A stretch of 64,000 nt of DNA from Deinococcus seoulensis (GCF_014648115.1 NZ_BMQM01000009.1:80670-144669), one strand, 5' to 3'. Positions 53,831 to 63,382 are shown, counted from the first letter of the stretch. The notes: a model not told the origin generated them from the letters alone. A program made the numbers and translations.

Positions 53831-55957
53831 ATGACCACCCCAGCCCACCCACTCGCCGCTCCCCCCGCCCCCGACGGCATTCACTACCGCGCCTGCAACC
53901 TGTGCGAGGCCATCTGCGGCCTGAAGATCACCGTGCAGGGCGGCCGCGTCACCGACGTGCGCGGCGACCCCGACGACCCCCTGAGCCGCGGCCACATCTG
54001 CCCCAAGGGCACGGCGCTGCCCGACCTGCACGCCGACCCCGACCGCCTGAAAACCCCCATGCGCCGCGTCGGGGACACCTGGGAACCCATGGAATGGGAC
54101 GCGGCCCTCGACCACGTCGCCGCGCAACTGCGGGCCGTGCGCGAGCAGCACGGCGCAGACGCCGTCGCCACCTTCCAGGGCAACCCCAGCGTTCACAACA
54201 GCGGCACCCTGCTGTCCGCCGGGGCGTTCCTGAAAGCCCTGGGCAGCCGCAGCCGCTACACCGCCACCAGCATCGACCAGCTGCCCCACCACTTCGCCGG
54301 GGCCGAGATGTTCGGGCATCCGCTCATGCTGCCCATCCCCGACGTGGACCGCACCGACTTCTTCCTGATGATGGGCGCCAACCCGCTCGCCAGTAACGGC
54401 AGCATCATGACCGCGCCCGGCATCCGCGACCGCCTGAAAGCCATCCGCGCGCGCGGCGGCCGCGTCGTGCTGCTCGACCCGCGCCGCACCGAGAGCGCCG
54501 AATACGCCACGGACTTCCACCACATCCGCCCCGGCACCGACGCCCTGTTCCTGCTGGCCCTGCTGAACGAGGTCTTCGCCAGCGGCCTGGAACGCACCGC
54601 GCACCTGGGCGGCGTCATGACCGGCCTGGATTCCCTGAAAGCCGCCGCCGCGCCCTTCACGCCCGAGGCCGTGGAGGCCCGCACGGGCGTCAGCGCGGGC
54701 GTGACCCGCGAACTTGCCCGCGCCTTCGCTGCCGCGCCCCGCGCCGCCGCGTACGGCCGCATCGGCCTGAGCATCCAGGAATTCGGCGGGCTGTGCCAGT
54801 GGCTCGTGAACGCCCTGAACGCCGTCACCGGGCACCTCGACACTGAGGGCGGCGCGATGTTCCCCTCTCCCGCCTTCGACCTGCTCGCCGGTGCGAAAGC
54901 CGGCGCCACCCACCACGGCCGCCACCACACCCGCGTGCGCGGCCTGCCGGAATTCGACGGTGAACTCCCGAACGTCGCCCTGGCCGAGGAGATCCTGACG
55001 CCCGGCGAGGGCCAGATCCGCGCGCTGATCACCGTCGCCGGAAACCCCGTCCTGTCCGTCCCGGACGGCGCCGCGCTGGACCGCGCCCTCGGGAGCCTGG
55101 ACTTCATGGTCAGCATCGACCCGTACCTGAACGAGACCACCCGCCACGCCCACGTGATCCTGCCGCCCGCCTTCGGCCTGGAAGTCCCGCACTACGACGT
55201 GATCTTCCACCACTTCGCCGTGCGCAACACCGCCCGCTACTCCCAGCCGGTCTTCCCGATCCGTCCCGACCAGCGTTTCGACTCCCAGATCTTCGACGGC
55301 CTCGTGCAGCGCCTGACCGGCAAGGCCCTCGCCACGCCCGAACAGCGACTGAGTGCCGGCCTGACCCACGGCCGCAGCGGCCTGACCCTGGACGACCTGA
55401 AAGCCAACCCGCACGGCGTGGACCTCGGCCCGCTGCAACCCTGCCTGCCCGGCCGCCTGCTGACCGCCACCGGCGAACTGCACCTCGCGCCCGCCCCCAT
55501 GCTGGCCGACCTGCCCCGCCTACGCGCCACCCTCGACCAGACCCCCGAACCGCTGGTCCTGATCGGCCGCCGTCAACTGCGCAGCAACAACTCCTGGATG
55601 CACAACACCCCCCGCCTGATGCGCGGCCCCGACCGCTGCACCGTGCAACTGAACCCCGCCGACGCCCAGGGCCTCGAACACGGCCAGACCGTCCTGATCC
55701 GCTCCCGCGTCGGCGAGATCACCGCGCCGCTGGAAATCACGGACAGCGTCATGCCCGGCGTCGCCTGCCTCCCCCACGGGTTCGGGCACGCACGCGGCGG
55801 CACCCGCCTGAGCACCGCCGCCCAGCACGCCGGAGCCAGCCTGAACGACCTGACCGACCCCACGCGCATCGACGCCCTGACCGGCAACGCCGCCGTGAAC
55901 GGCACCCCCATCACCGTGCACGCCGCCGAGCAGGTGGGGGAGAGCGCCGCCGACTGA
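53831..55957 (+). CDS. Molybdopterin-dependent oxidoreductase with one 4Fe-4S cluster
   Basis: 708 residues of the DMSO-reductase superfamily. The N-terminal cluster ligands are Cys22, Cys25, Cys29 and Cys57 (RACNLCEAICG, GHICPKG). Cofactor-binding blocks follow (NPSVHNSGTLLSAGAFL, LMMGANPLASNGS, VVLLDPRRTESAE, HIRPGTDALFLLALL), and the C-terminal beta-barrel domain has RRQLRSNNSWMHNTPRL and LPHGFGHARGG. At the usual metal-ligand position I see TATSIDQLPHHF, with no cysteine or selenocysteine, so Ser or Asp may ligate Mo, or none. No FdhB/C-like partner genes are adjacent. GGAGG lies 8 nt upstream of the ATG. The substrate is unknown. Confidence 0.9.
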   Translation: MTTPAHPLAAPPAPDGIHYRACNLCEAICGLKITVQGGRVTDVRGDPDDPLSRGHICPKGTALPDLHADPDRLKTPMRRVGDTWEPMEWDAALDHVAAQLRAVREQHGADAVATFQGNPSVHNSGTLLSAGAFLKALGSRSRYTATSIDQLPHHFAGAEMFGHPLMLPIPDVDRTDFFLMMGANPLASNGSIMTAPGIRDRLKAIRARGGRVVLLDPRRTESAEYATDFHHIRPGTDALFLLALLNEVFASGLERTAHLGGVMTGLDSLKAAAAPFTPEAVEARTGVSAGVTRELARAFAAAPRAAAYGRIGLSIQEFGGLCQWLVNALNAVTGHLDTEGGAMFPSPAFDLLAGAKAGATHHGRHHTRVRGLPEFDGELPNVALAEEILTPGEGQIRALITVAGNPVLSVPDGAALDRALGSLDFMVSIDPYLNETTRHAHVILPPAFGLEVPHYDVIFHHFAVRNTARYSQPVFPIRPDQRFDSQIFDGLVQRLTGKALATPEQRLSAGLTHGRSGLTLDDLKANPHGVDLGPLQPCLPGRLLTATGELHLAPAPMLADLPRLRATLDQTPEPLVLIGRRQLRSNNSWMHNTPRLMRGPDRCTVQLNPADAQGLEHGQTVLIRSRVGEITAPLEITDSVMPGVACLPHGFGHARGGTRLSTAAQHAGASLNDLTDPTRIDALTGNAAVNGTPITVHAAEQVGESAAD

Positions 55958-56041
55958 CGGCCGGGGTGTAGTAGGGAGTGGCAAGCGGATGGGCGGCGGA
56001 CCTCCGCCCCGGTCACTCCCTGCCGCCCCCCCGGAAACGAT

Positions 56042-56078
56042 GCGGAGGCCCCTGGCAGATCACGCCGGGGGCCTCCGC
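56042..56078. terminator. Strong bidirectional terminator hairpin
   Basis: GCGGAGGCCCC (56042-56052) pairs with GGGGCCTCCGC (56068-56078) between the converging oxidoreductase and manA genes. Confidence 0.88.
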
Positions 56079-56095
56079 TCAGACTTGATGGCGGT

Positions 56096-57082
56096 TCAGT
56101 CCCGTGGGGAGTCGCTGCCGCTGCTCTCCGCTGGCCCCACGCCCACCTGCGCGACGAGCGCCCGTCCGGGTCCGTCGAGGCGGTACGGGCCGGTCGCGGC
56201 GGGAATCAGCGCCGTCTGGTGCGTATCCAGGGGCAGCGTCTCACTTCCGGCGCGCAGGGTCAGCGGGCCGTCCACGGCGGTCACCAGCGCGAACCGACCT
56301 GCGGTGTTCTGCTCGATGCCGCCTCTCACGCCGCGCAGCGTGAACTGCTCGCAGCGGACCAGTTCGCCCAGCCCGCCGGTCTGCGCGGCCGTGCGCAGCT
56401 CTCCCTGCCGGGCCGGGTCGGTCACGGCGACACTCTCCTCCAGGTGCAGGGCGCGTCCGGCGCTGGCGGGGCGGTCCCAGTCGAACACGCGGTACGTGGT
56501 GTCGCTCGCCTGCTGCACCTCGTACAGCAGCAGGCCCGGCCCCAGGGCGTGCAGGGTGCCCGCCGGGATGAACAGCGTGTCGCCCTCGTGCGGCTGGTGC
56601 CGCTGACTGAGGTTCAGGATGCCGCCCCCCCGGATGGCGTCCGCCAGGGCCTGCGGGGTCGTGCCGGGCTTCACGCCCGCCAGCAGTTCCCCGCCGGGTT
56701 CCACGTGCAGGAAATGCCACGCCTCGGTCTTGCCGCGCTCGCCGGGGCCGACCATCTCGCGGGCCTGCGCGTCGTTCGGGTGAACCTGCACGCTCAGCCA
56801 GTCGCGGCAGTCCAGCAGTTTGATCAGCAGCGGAAAGCCGTCCTGCGCGTCCTGCCCGGCGCCCAGCAGCGCGGCCGGATGCGACTGCATGACGGCCGCG
56901 ACGGTCTGCCCGGCCAGGGGGCCGCCGCTGACGACGCTCTGCCCGTCGGCAATCCAGGCTTCCCCGATGGGCGTGCCGTCCGGGGCGGGCGGCGCGAGGC
57001 GGTCCCCACCCCACACCCGCGCCTGATAGCGGGGCGTGAGCGGCAGGAAGGCGGGCAGGTCGGCGCTGGTCGGGTGAGTCAT
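56096..57082 (-). CDS. manA: Mannose-6-phosphate isomerase, class I
   Basis: Interconverts mannose 6-phosphate and fructose 6-phosphate. 328 residues, the short bacterial form. Zinc ligands appear in [13 protein letters not shown] and [14 protein letters not shown]; the substrate arginine region is [20 protein letters not shown] with the third histidine; the start WGGDRL is also typical. It could supply mannose for surface glycans. A TACACT box on the minus strand (57143-57138) about 56 nt upstream suggests its own promoter, despite the co-directional upstream gene. Confidence 0.94.
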   Translation of the reverse strand: MTHPTSADLPAFLPLTPRYQARVWGGDRLAPPAPDGTPIGEAWIADGQSVVSGGPLAGQTVAAVMQSHPAALLGAGQDAQDGFPLLIKLLDCRDWLSVQVHPNDAQAREMVGPGERGKTEAWHFLHVEPGGELLAGVKPGTTPQALADAIRGGGILNLSQRHQPHEGDTLFIPAGTLHALGPGLLLYEVQQASDTTYRVFDWDRPASAGRALHLEESVAVTDPARQGELRTAAQTGGLGELVRCEQFTLRGVRGGIEQNTAGRFALVTAVDGPLTLRAGSETLPLDTHQTALIPAATGPYRLDGPGRALVAQVGVGPAESSGSDSPRD

Positions 57083-57137
57083 GTCAGGGTCCTTTCAGAG
57101 TCAGGTGCAGGGTTGGAGATTCGGGTCAGTCTTGAAG

Positions 57138-57143
57138 AGTGTA
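57138..57143 (-). promoter_or_regulatory. TACACT -10 box upstream of manA
   Basis: TACACT on the minus strand in the 69-bp gap between the aldo-keto reductase stop and manA; the same hexamer precedes the acyl-CoA ligase gene. A -35 would fall inside the upstream gene. Confidence 0.4.
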
Positions 57144-57151
57144 CCCGGCAC

Positions 57152-58156
57152 TCATGCGGGCGTGCCGCTCAGGATCGCCTCGATGGCGTCCAGTTCCGCG
57201 TCGGTCAGGGGCGGGGCGTTCAGGGCTCCGGCGGCGTCGGTGATCTGCTCGGGGCGGCTCGCGCCGATCAGGGCGCTCGTCACCTGCGGCCAGCGCAGCA
57301 CCCATGCCAGCGCCAGTTGCACCAGCGTCTGCCCGCGCGCGGCGGCCACGTCGTTCAGCGCGCGGACCTGCGCGACCCGCTCCGGCGTCACGGCGTCCGC
57401 CTTCAGGAAGCCGGTGGCGCTCGCCGCGCGGGAATCGTCTGGAATGCCGTTCAGGTAACGGGTGCTCAGCAGCCCCTGCGCCAGCGGACTGAACACGATC
57501 GCGCCCACACCCTCGTCCTCCAGCGCGCCGGGCAGACCGTCGGGTTCCAGCCAGCGGTTGAACATCGAGTAACTCGGCTGGTTCAGCACGAACGGCGTGC
57601 CCAGGTCCCGCAGGATGGCGGCCGCCTCGCGCAGTAGCGCCGCCGGGTAGTTGCTGACGCCCACGTACAGCGCCCGCCCGCTGCGCACGATCTGATCGAG
57701 CGCGCCCATGGTCTCCGTCAGCGGCGTATTCGGGTCCGGGCGGTGGTGGTAGAACACGTCCACGTACTCCAGGCCCAGCCGCCTGAGGCTCGCGTCGCAG
57801 GACGCCAGCAGGTACTTGCGGCTGCCCCAGTCGCCGTACGGGCCGGGCCACATGGTGTACCCGGCCTTGCTGGACACGATCAGCTCGTCCCGGAACGGCG
57901 CGAGGTCGCCGCGCAGCAGCCGCCCGAAGGTCTCCTCGGCGCTGCCGGGCGGTGGGCCGTAATTGTTCGCCAGGTCGAAGTGCGTGATTCCGGCGTCGAA
58001 GGCCGTGCGGACCATCGCGCGGGCGTTCTCGAAGCGGTCCACGCCGCCGAAGTTATGCCACAGGCCCAGCGACACGGCCGGAAGCAGCAGCCCGCTGCGG
58101 CCCGCGCGCCGGTAGGGAAGGGACTCGTACCGCTGCGGATTCGGATCGTAGATCAT
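57152..58156 (-). CDS. Aldo/keto reductase, L-glyceraldehyde 3-phosphate reductase-like
   Basis: 334 residues, a YghZ/GprA-type aldo-keto reductase. The family's N-terminus (YRRAGRSGLLLPAVSLGLWH), FDLANNYGPPPGSAEETFGR with catalytic Asp and Tyr, SSKAGYTMWPGPYGDWGSRK with Lys, YVDVFYHHRPDPNTPLTETM, and SNYPAALLREA, then ALIGASRPEQI for NADP binding, are all present. It detoxifies methylglyoxal-type aldehydes or L-GAP. The second of two in-frame ATGs (58156) was chosen because GAGG lies 6 nt before it. Confidence 0.92.
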   Translation of the reverse strand: MIYDPNPQRYESLPYRRAGRSGLLLPAVSLGLWHNFGGVDRFENARAMVRTAFDAGITHFDLANNYGPPPGSAEETFGRLLRGDLAPFRDELIVSSKAGYTMWPGPYGDWGSRKYLLASCDASLRRLGLEYVDVFYHHRPDPNTPLTETMGALDQIVRSGRALYVGVSNYPAALLREAAAILRDLGTPFVLNQPSYSMFNRWLEPDGLPGALEDEGVGAIVFSPLAQGLLSTRYLNGIPDDSRAASATGFLKADAVTPERVAQVRALNDVAAARGQTLVQLALAWVLRWPQVTSALIGASRPEQITDAAGALNAPPLTDAELDAIEAILSGTPA

Positions 58157-58265
58157 GGTTAACCTCATGGGGGAACGCTGAGAAGAGCAGTGCTGAGAAG
58201 CGTTGAGATGTGGGAGCGGGATCAGCCGTGACGTGACCGTGGACGAGAGAAGGTGCGGCCGGAGG

Positions 58266-59990
58266 TCAGTCTGACGGGTTCGGCCGGTCTGAACTGGCGG
58301 GAGTGGTGGGCGGTGACGCGGCTGGCCCCTGACCGGCCGCGTCCTGCAACGCCAGGAACTGATGCACCAGCGCGATACTCATGCTGCCCTCGCCGACGCT
58401 GCTGGCCACGCGTTTGACCGATCCGCGCCGCACGTCCCCGGCGACGAACACGCCCGGCACGCTGGTCTCCAGCGGGAACGGATCGCGGTCCAGCGGCCAC
58501 GCCCCCTGCGGCGCGAGGTCCAGGCCCGAGCAGACGTACCCGCGCTCGTCGCGCAGCACCACGCCGTCCAGCCAGTCGGTGCGGGCGTCCGCGCCGATCA
58601 GCACGAACAGCGAGTCCGTCTCGACCGCCTCGTCCTGCCCGGTGTCGCTGTGATGCACGGTCAGGCCGCGCAGGTGCGAGTCTCCGCGCAGGGCCGTGAC
58701 CTCGCAGCACTCGCAGATGCGCACGTTCGGTTTGGCGCGCAGCTGATCGATCAGGTACTGCGACATGCCCTTCTCCACGCGGTCCGCGCGGATCAGCACC
58801 GAGACCCGCCGCGCGTAGTTCGAGAAGAACAGCGCCGCCTGCCCGGCCGAGTTCCCCCCGCCGATCAGGTACACGTCCTTGCCGCGCGTACCCGGCGCCT
58901 CGGTGCGGGCCGCGCCGTACCACACGCCGCGCCCCACGAACCGCGCCGCGTCCGGCAGGGGCAGCGCGCGCCACTCGACGCCCGTGGTGATCACCACGCT
59001 GCGCGCCCGGACCCGCAGGTCGCCGTCCAGCACGACCGTGTGCCCACCGTCCGGACTGGTTTCCAGCGCCGTCGCCTCACGCGTCACGACCTCCGCCCCG
59101 AACCGCCGCGCCTGCCGCAGCGCCCGCGCGCTCAGCTCGCCGCCCGACAGGCCCGTCGGGAAGCCCAGGTAATTCTCGATGCGGCTGCTGGTGCCCGCCT
59201 GCCCGCCCGGCGCCTGCCGCTCGACCAGCAGCGTACACAGACCCTCCGACGCTCCGTACACCGCCGCCGCCAGCCCGGCCGGACCGCCGCCCAGGATCAC
59301 CACGTCGTACCGGTCCAGGGTGGGTTCCACCTGCAACCCCACGCGGCGCGCCACCTCGCGCACGTCCGGCCGGCGCAGCACCTCGCCGCCCGGCAGGATG
59401 ACCGCCGGGAGCGGCCCGTCCTCGATCCCGGCCGGAATGTCGCAGGCCAGTGCGGGCGCACCCGGGTCCAGCCAGCGGAACACCACCTGGTTGCGCGACA
59501 GGAAATCCCGCAGTCCGAAACAGCTGAGGTCGTCCGCCGACCCGACCAGCAACGTGACCGCCTGCGGGGCCTCCAGCGTCACGCGTTGCAGGTTCCCCAC
59601 CCGGCGTTTCATGTTCGCCATGACGGTCGCCGCCAGCGACTCCGAACGGCCCAGCAGCGCCATGAAGTCCGGGCCTTCCACCCGCATGACCCGCGCGGGC
59701 GTCCGGGCCATCAGGTCCACCGTGGCGGGCGTGCCCAGCAGCAGCGGCAACTCCCCGAACGAATCGCCGGGCCGGTAGGTGTCCACCGCCTGCGGCTCGC
59801 CTCCCACCTCCTTCGTGACGGCCAGTTCGCCCTCCAGCAGCACGAAGAACGCGACCGAGTCCCCCTCGCGGATCAGGTACTCGCCCTCGTTCAGGTGCAC
59901 GTCGGCCGCGTCCAGCGCCGCCGCGTGCAGCAGCGTGTCGTCCAGCTCCGCGAACAGCGGCAGCCCCCGCAGGCACCCGGGCGTGATCAC
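58266..59990 (-). CDS. cNMP-binding domain plus thioredoxin reductase-like FAD protein
   Basis: About 574 residues. Residues 1-125 are a cyclic-nucleotide-binding domain (LNEGEYLIREGDSVAFFVLL, RPGDSFGELPLLLGTPATV). A thioredoxin-like region follows (VTLLVGSADDLSCFGLRDFL), then an FAD/NAD(P) reductase domain from about 235 (YDVVILGGGPAGLAAAVYGA, GQAGTSSRIENYLGFPTGLS, VYLIGGGNSAGQAALFFSNY, GVFVAGDVRRGSVKRVASSV). The CxxC of thioredoxin reductase is absent: the matching stretch reads GVWYGAARTEAPG. It cannot be an ordinary thioredoxin reductase. The GTG at 59990, 3 nt after GGGAGG, is the likeliest start; the frame goes up to 60125. Confidence 0.85.
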   Translation of the reverse strand: MITPGCLRGLPLFAELDDTLLHAAALDAADVHLNEGEYLIREGDSVAFFVLLEGELAVTKEVGGEPQAVDTYRPGDSFGELPLLLGTPATVDLMARTPARVMRVEGPDFMALLGRSESLAATVMANMKRRVGNLQRVTLEAPQAVTLLVGSADDLSCFGLRDFLSRNQVVFRWLDPGAPALACDIPAGIEDGPLPAVILPGGEVLRRPDVREVARRVGLQVEPTLDRYDVVILGGGPAGLAAAVYGASEGLCTLLVERQAPGGQAGTSSRIENYLGFPTGLSGGELSARALRQARRFGAEVVTREATALETSPDGGHTVVLDGDLRVRARSVVITTGVEWRALPLPDAARFVGRGVWYGAARTEAPGTRGKDVYLIGGGNSAGQAALFFSNYARRVSVLIRADRVEKGMSQYLIDQLRAKPNVRICECCEVTALRGDSHLRGLTVHHSDTGQDEAVETDSLFVLIGADARTDWLDGVVLRDERGYVCSGLDLAPQGAWPLDRDPFPLETSVPGVFVAGDVRRGSVKRVASSVGEGSMSIALVHQFLALQDAAGQGPAASPPTTPASSDRPNPSD

Positions 59991-60144
59991 GCGCCTCCCA
60001 CCCGATCCATTGCCGCCTGTGCCGCGCCGCGCTGTGCCGTGACCTTCTGCATCTGAACCCCAGTATGCCCGCCCGCGTGGTCCCGCCGACGACCGCCGCC
60101 GCCCGCATGAAGGCTTGGGCAACACCGCCCAGGCCCGCCTCCGG

Positions 60145-61113
60145 TCAGGAGGGCCAGTGGCGGGCCAGGAACGCCGCGCGTTCCAGCGCCTGCACGTTCT
60201 CGCCGCCCTCGTGCCGGTTGAACTCGTACACCCGCATCTCGCGCGGCCCGGCGTAGGCGTTGAAGGCCGCGTACACCGTGCTGGGCGGGCAGACCTCGTC
60301 CATCAGACCCACCGAGAACAGCGCCGCCGCCTGCGCACGCGCCGCGAAGTGCACGCCGTCGAAGTACGCCAGCACCCCGAACACGTCCGCCGCGCGGCCC
60401 CGGTGCGTTTTCAGGTACGCCGTGATCTCCGCGTACGGGAAGCTGTCCACCAGCCGCGCCGCCCGGTCGAAATGACACAGGAACGGCACGTCCGGCAGGC
60501 ACAATTGCACGTCACACAGACCCGCCGCCGCCAGCGCCACCCCGCCGCCCTGACTGACCCCGGCGACCGCCACGCGCGCGCCGTCCACTGCCGGGTGCGC
60601 GCGGGCCGCCTCGACCGCCCGCACGGCGTCCGTGAACACCCGGCGGTAGTAGTACGTCTCGCGGCTCTGAATGCCGCGCGTCATGAAGCCCGGCACCTGC
60701 GGCCCCGCGCCCGGCGCGTCGTCCGGCGTGTCTCCCTGCCGCCACCCGCTGCCCTGCCCGCGCGTGTCCATCAGCAGGTGCGCGTACCCCATGCTGGCGT
60801 ACCCCAGGTGATCGCCCGCCAGTCCGCGCCCGCCGCCGTACCCGACGAACTCGGTCACGCACGGCAGGCGGCCCGTGCGGGCGCGCGGCAGCGTCAGCCA
60901 GCCTTTCACGGGCTGCCCGGCCCACCCGGCGAAGGTCACGTCGAACACGTCCACCGTCACGAACGGCGTCCGGACCGGCGTGAACGTGGCGTTCAGGTCG
61001 AAGCGGCGGGCCTCGGCCAGCGTCTGCGCCCAGAACGCATCGAAATCCGCCGGGGCGGGCGCGGCGGCGCGGTAGGACTGAAGCTGTTCGGGCGGAAGAT
61101 CGAAGTGAGCCAC
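60145..61113 (-). CDS. Acetylxylan esterase / cephalosporin-C deacetylase family protein
   Basis: 322 residues of the AXE1 alpha/beta hydrolase family. AHFDLPPEQLQSYRA at the N-terminus, FDVTFAGWAGQPVKGWLTLP, MDTRGQGSGWRQGDTPD, the nucleophile in VAGVSQGGGVALAAAG, the aspartate in VGLMDEVCPPSTVYAAFN, and the histidine in YEFNRHEGGENVQ. These enzymes deacetylate xylo-oligosaccharides and acetyl antibiotics. No signal peptide, so it acts in the cytoplasm on imported oligosaccharides. The GTG at 61113 gives the family N-terminus; the frame opens 5 codons earlier. Confidence 0.92.
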   Translation of the reverse strand: MAHFDLPPEQLQSYRAAAPAPADFDAFWAQTLAEARRFDLNATFTPVRTPFVTVDVFDVTFAGWAGQPVKGWLTLPRARTGRLPCVTEFVGYGGGRGLAGDHLGYASMGYAHLLMDTRGQGSGWRQGDTPDDAPGAGPQVPGFMTRGIQSRETYYYRRVFTDAVRAVEAARAHPAVDGARVAVAGVSQGGGVALAAAGLCDVQLCLPDVPFLCHFDRAARLVDSFPYAEITAYLKTHRGRAADVFGVLAYFDGVHFAARAQAAALFSVGLMDEVCPPSTVYAAFNAYAGPREMRVYEFNRHEGGENVQALERAAFLARHWPS

Positions 61114-61163
61114 GCCCCAGCAGACCACACGCAGGGCCGCCCGTGGGATCGGTTCAGGAGGGA

Positions 61164-61212
61164 GGCGGGCAGTGAAGGTTCAGGGCGGGTGCCTGGGCCT
61201 TCACTGCCCGCC
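61164..61212. terminator. Perfect 15-bp stem-loop after the acyl-CoA ligase gene
   Basis: GGCGGGCAGTGAAGG (61164-61178) pairs exactly with 61198-61212 around 19 nt. It lies 25 bp after the stop of the minus-strand ligase gene and before the esterase gene. Confidence 0.78.
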
Positions 61213-61236
61213 TTCTGGCCAGCGTTCCGCCGGGGG

Positions 61237-62886
61237 TCAGCTGCCCTGCATGGCGGCCCGCGCCGCCTCCTGAAGGGGCCGCCACGCGACCTTCCCGGTG
61301 GGGCTGCGCGGCAGGCTGTCCACGAACTGCCAGTCGCGCGGCACCTTGTACGTCGCCATCTGCTCGCGCGCCCAGGCTTCCAGTTCGGCCGGGGTGGCGG
61401 TCATGCCGGGGCGCAGCACGACCAGCGCGCGGGCGCGTTCGCCGCTGCGTTCGTCCGGCACGCTGATCACGCAGGCCTCCTGAATGGCGGGGTGGCCGTG
61501 CAGCAGGTTCTCCACCTCGGCCGGCCAGACCTTCATGCCGGACACGTTCACCATGCGCTTGAGGCGGTCCGCGAAGAAGAAGTACCCCTCGTCGTCCATG
61601 TACCCCAGGTCGCCCGTCCGGAAGAACTGCTGCCCGCCGATGTCCATGAACGCCTCGGCGGTCGCGTCGGGACGGTTCCAGTACCCCTGCATGACCTGCG
61701 GTCCCCGGATCACGATCTCACCCGTCTGCCCGGCCGGGAGTTCCTTCCCGGTCTCGATGTCCACGATGCGGGAATCCACGTTGAACAGCGGAATGCCCAG
61801 GCACTGGAGTTTCTGGCGGCCCTTGGGGTTGCTGTGAGACTGCGCCATCGTCTCGGACAGACCGTACCCTTCGAGGAACATGATGCCCGTCAGGTCCAGC
61901 AGGCGCTGCCCGACCGACGCCGGCAGGCTGGCCCCGCCGCCCGTGACACTGCGCAGCGACCCCAGGTCCGCCGCATCGAAGTTCGGGGAGGCCATCAGGT
62001 CGATGATCATGGTGGGCGTGTTCGTCCAGAGCGTCACGCCCTGCTCGCGGATCAGGGTGCGGGCCGCGTCGCGGTCCCAGCGGGACATGATCACCACGCG
62101 CGCGCCACTGGTCACGCCGCCCATCAGCGAATTGATGAAACCCGTCACGTGGAAGAACGGCAGCGCCGCCAGGAACACGTCCTCGACGGTGCTGTCCACC
62201 CACACGCCCGCGCCGAACACGTTGGCCTGCACGCTGCTGTGCGTGTGCATGCAGCCCTTGGGCAGCCCGGTCGTGCCGGACGTGTACGGCATGATGCACA
62301 GGTCCGCCGCCGTCACGTTCGCCATCGGGACGGGCTCGGCGTTCAGCGCGGTTTCCAGGGTCACGTCGTCGCCCTGCAACTCGGCGTCCACGTCCAGACC
62401 GTCGGGGATGGGTACGCCGCACGCGGGGTCCGTGCCGCGCATGACGTTCGCCACGACCGCGTGCGCCAGCCCGCCCTGCCTGGCCCGCTCGTACAGTTCC
62501 GCGCCGACCACGCCCACGCGAATCCCGGCGTCCTGAAGGAAGAACCCGAACTCGCGCGCCTGCAACATGGGCGCCAGCGGCACCACCACCGCGCCCAGGT
62601 GCCACGCGGCGAAGGCGCTGATCACCCACGCGGGGCTGTTCTGCATCCACACGGCCACCCGGTCGCCCTGACCGACACCCTGCGAGGCGAGGTGCCCGGC
62701 CAGCCGCTCGGCCTGTTCGCGCAACTCGCGGTACGTGATCTCGTGCCCGTAGTGCCACAGGGCGACCTTGTCGGGGTAGCGTTCAGCCGTCACGTGCAGG
62801 CTGTGCATCAGGCCCGTGGCGGGCAGCGTCAGGGAACGGGGCTTACCGGCGGGCCAGTAGCGGGTCGGGGCAGAAGCGGTCGTCAT
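61237..62886 (-). CDS. AMP-forming acyl-CoA synthetase
   Basis: 549 residues of the long-chain fatty-acid-CoA ligase branch of the ANL superfamily. ATP loop PYTSGTTGLPKGCMHTHSS, FFHVTGFINSLMGG, EGYGLSETMAQSHSN, the hinge FRTGDLGYMDDEGYFFFADR, and the catalytic lysine in LPRSPTGKV. It activates a free fatty or carboxylic acid to its CoA thioester, the entry step for the acyl-CoA dehydrogenase region at 38-47 kb. GGAGG lies 5 nt before the ATG. A TACACT box at 62975-62970 may be its -10. It lacks the TTGACG palindrome of the other acyl-CoA genes. Confidence 0.93.
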   Translation of the reverse strand: MTTASAPTRYWPAGKPRSLTLPATGLMHSLHVTAERYPDKVALWHYGHEITYRELREQAERLAGHLASQGVGQGDRVAVWMQNSPAWVISAFAAWHLGAVVVPLAPMLQAREFGFFLQDAGIRVGVVGAELYERARQGGLAHAVVANVMRGTDPACGVPIPDGLDVDAELQGDDVTLETALNAEPVPMANVTAADLCIMPYTSGTTGLPKGCMHTHSSVQANVFGAGVWVDSTVEDVFLAALPFFHVTGFINSLMGGVTSGARVVIMSRWDRDAARTLIREQGVTLWTNTPTMIIDLMASPNFDAADLGSLRSVTGGGASLPASVGQRLLDLTGIMFLEGYGLSETMAQSHSNPKGRQKLQCLGIPLFNVDSRIVDIETGKELPAGQTGEIVIRGPQVMQGYWNRPDATAEAFMDIGGQQFFRTGDLGYMDDEGYFFFADRLKRMVNVSGMKVWPAEVENLLHGHPAIQEACVISVPDERSGERARALVVLRPGMTATPAELEAWAREQMATYKVPRDWQFVDSLPRSPTGKVAWRPLQEAARAAMQGS

Positions 62887-63382
62887 AGGTACCTCCGTGA
62901 AAGTGATGGCGGTCTGCCGAGGCCCAGCGAGCGCCCCTGGACCGCCAGAAACAGGTTGTGGATGAACCGAGTGTAGCGCAGTTTTCCTGCCGTGGGCACG
63001 CTGTCTGCGCGCCGGGTCACCCGCCCCGGCAACGGACCGCCCAACTGACCGCCCGGCCGGGTGGGATTCCCGCGCCCCGGGCCTGTTCGCGCCGCGCGAA
63101 CCTGTCTACACCCCCACTCCTTTCCTGCCCGCCGCAGCAAGAAAGGAGCAGTCCGCGCACGCCGTTCCTGACCCGCCGGTTTTCTCACGGACCCGCCCCG
63201 CAGCCGGAGCGGACCTTCATCAAGCGGTTCTGACGTGCCACACGCACGAATTACCGAATCAGGCAAAGGTGCGTGCCACACGCGCTTTTCCGGTTTGTGT
63301 CGGCGGGAAGGGCGTGCTGGCGGGCATTCCTGCCCCCTCCCCCCCCTTCCCAAGGGCGCGGCGGTATGTCATGCTGCTCACC
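62887..63382. other. 496-bp divergent spacer (acyl-CoA ligase / HU)
   Basis: The left end holds the TACACT box for the ligase gene. Near HU there are two copies of CGTGCCACACGC (63234-63245 and 63272-63283), each a CGTG-CCA-CACG inverted repeat, 38 bp apart, and a C-rich stretch before the HU start. I find no convincing small gene or RNA. Confidence 0.55.
63234..63285. promoter_or_regulatory. Two inverted-repeat sites upstream of the HU gene
   Basis: CGTGCCACACGCAC and CGTGCCACACGCGC start at 63234 and 63272. Both are palindromic around CCA. They lie 100-150 bp before the HU start and may bind a regulator; no known consensus is recognised. Confidence 0.45.
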
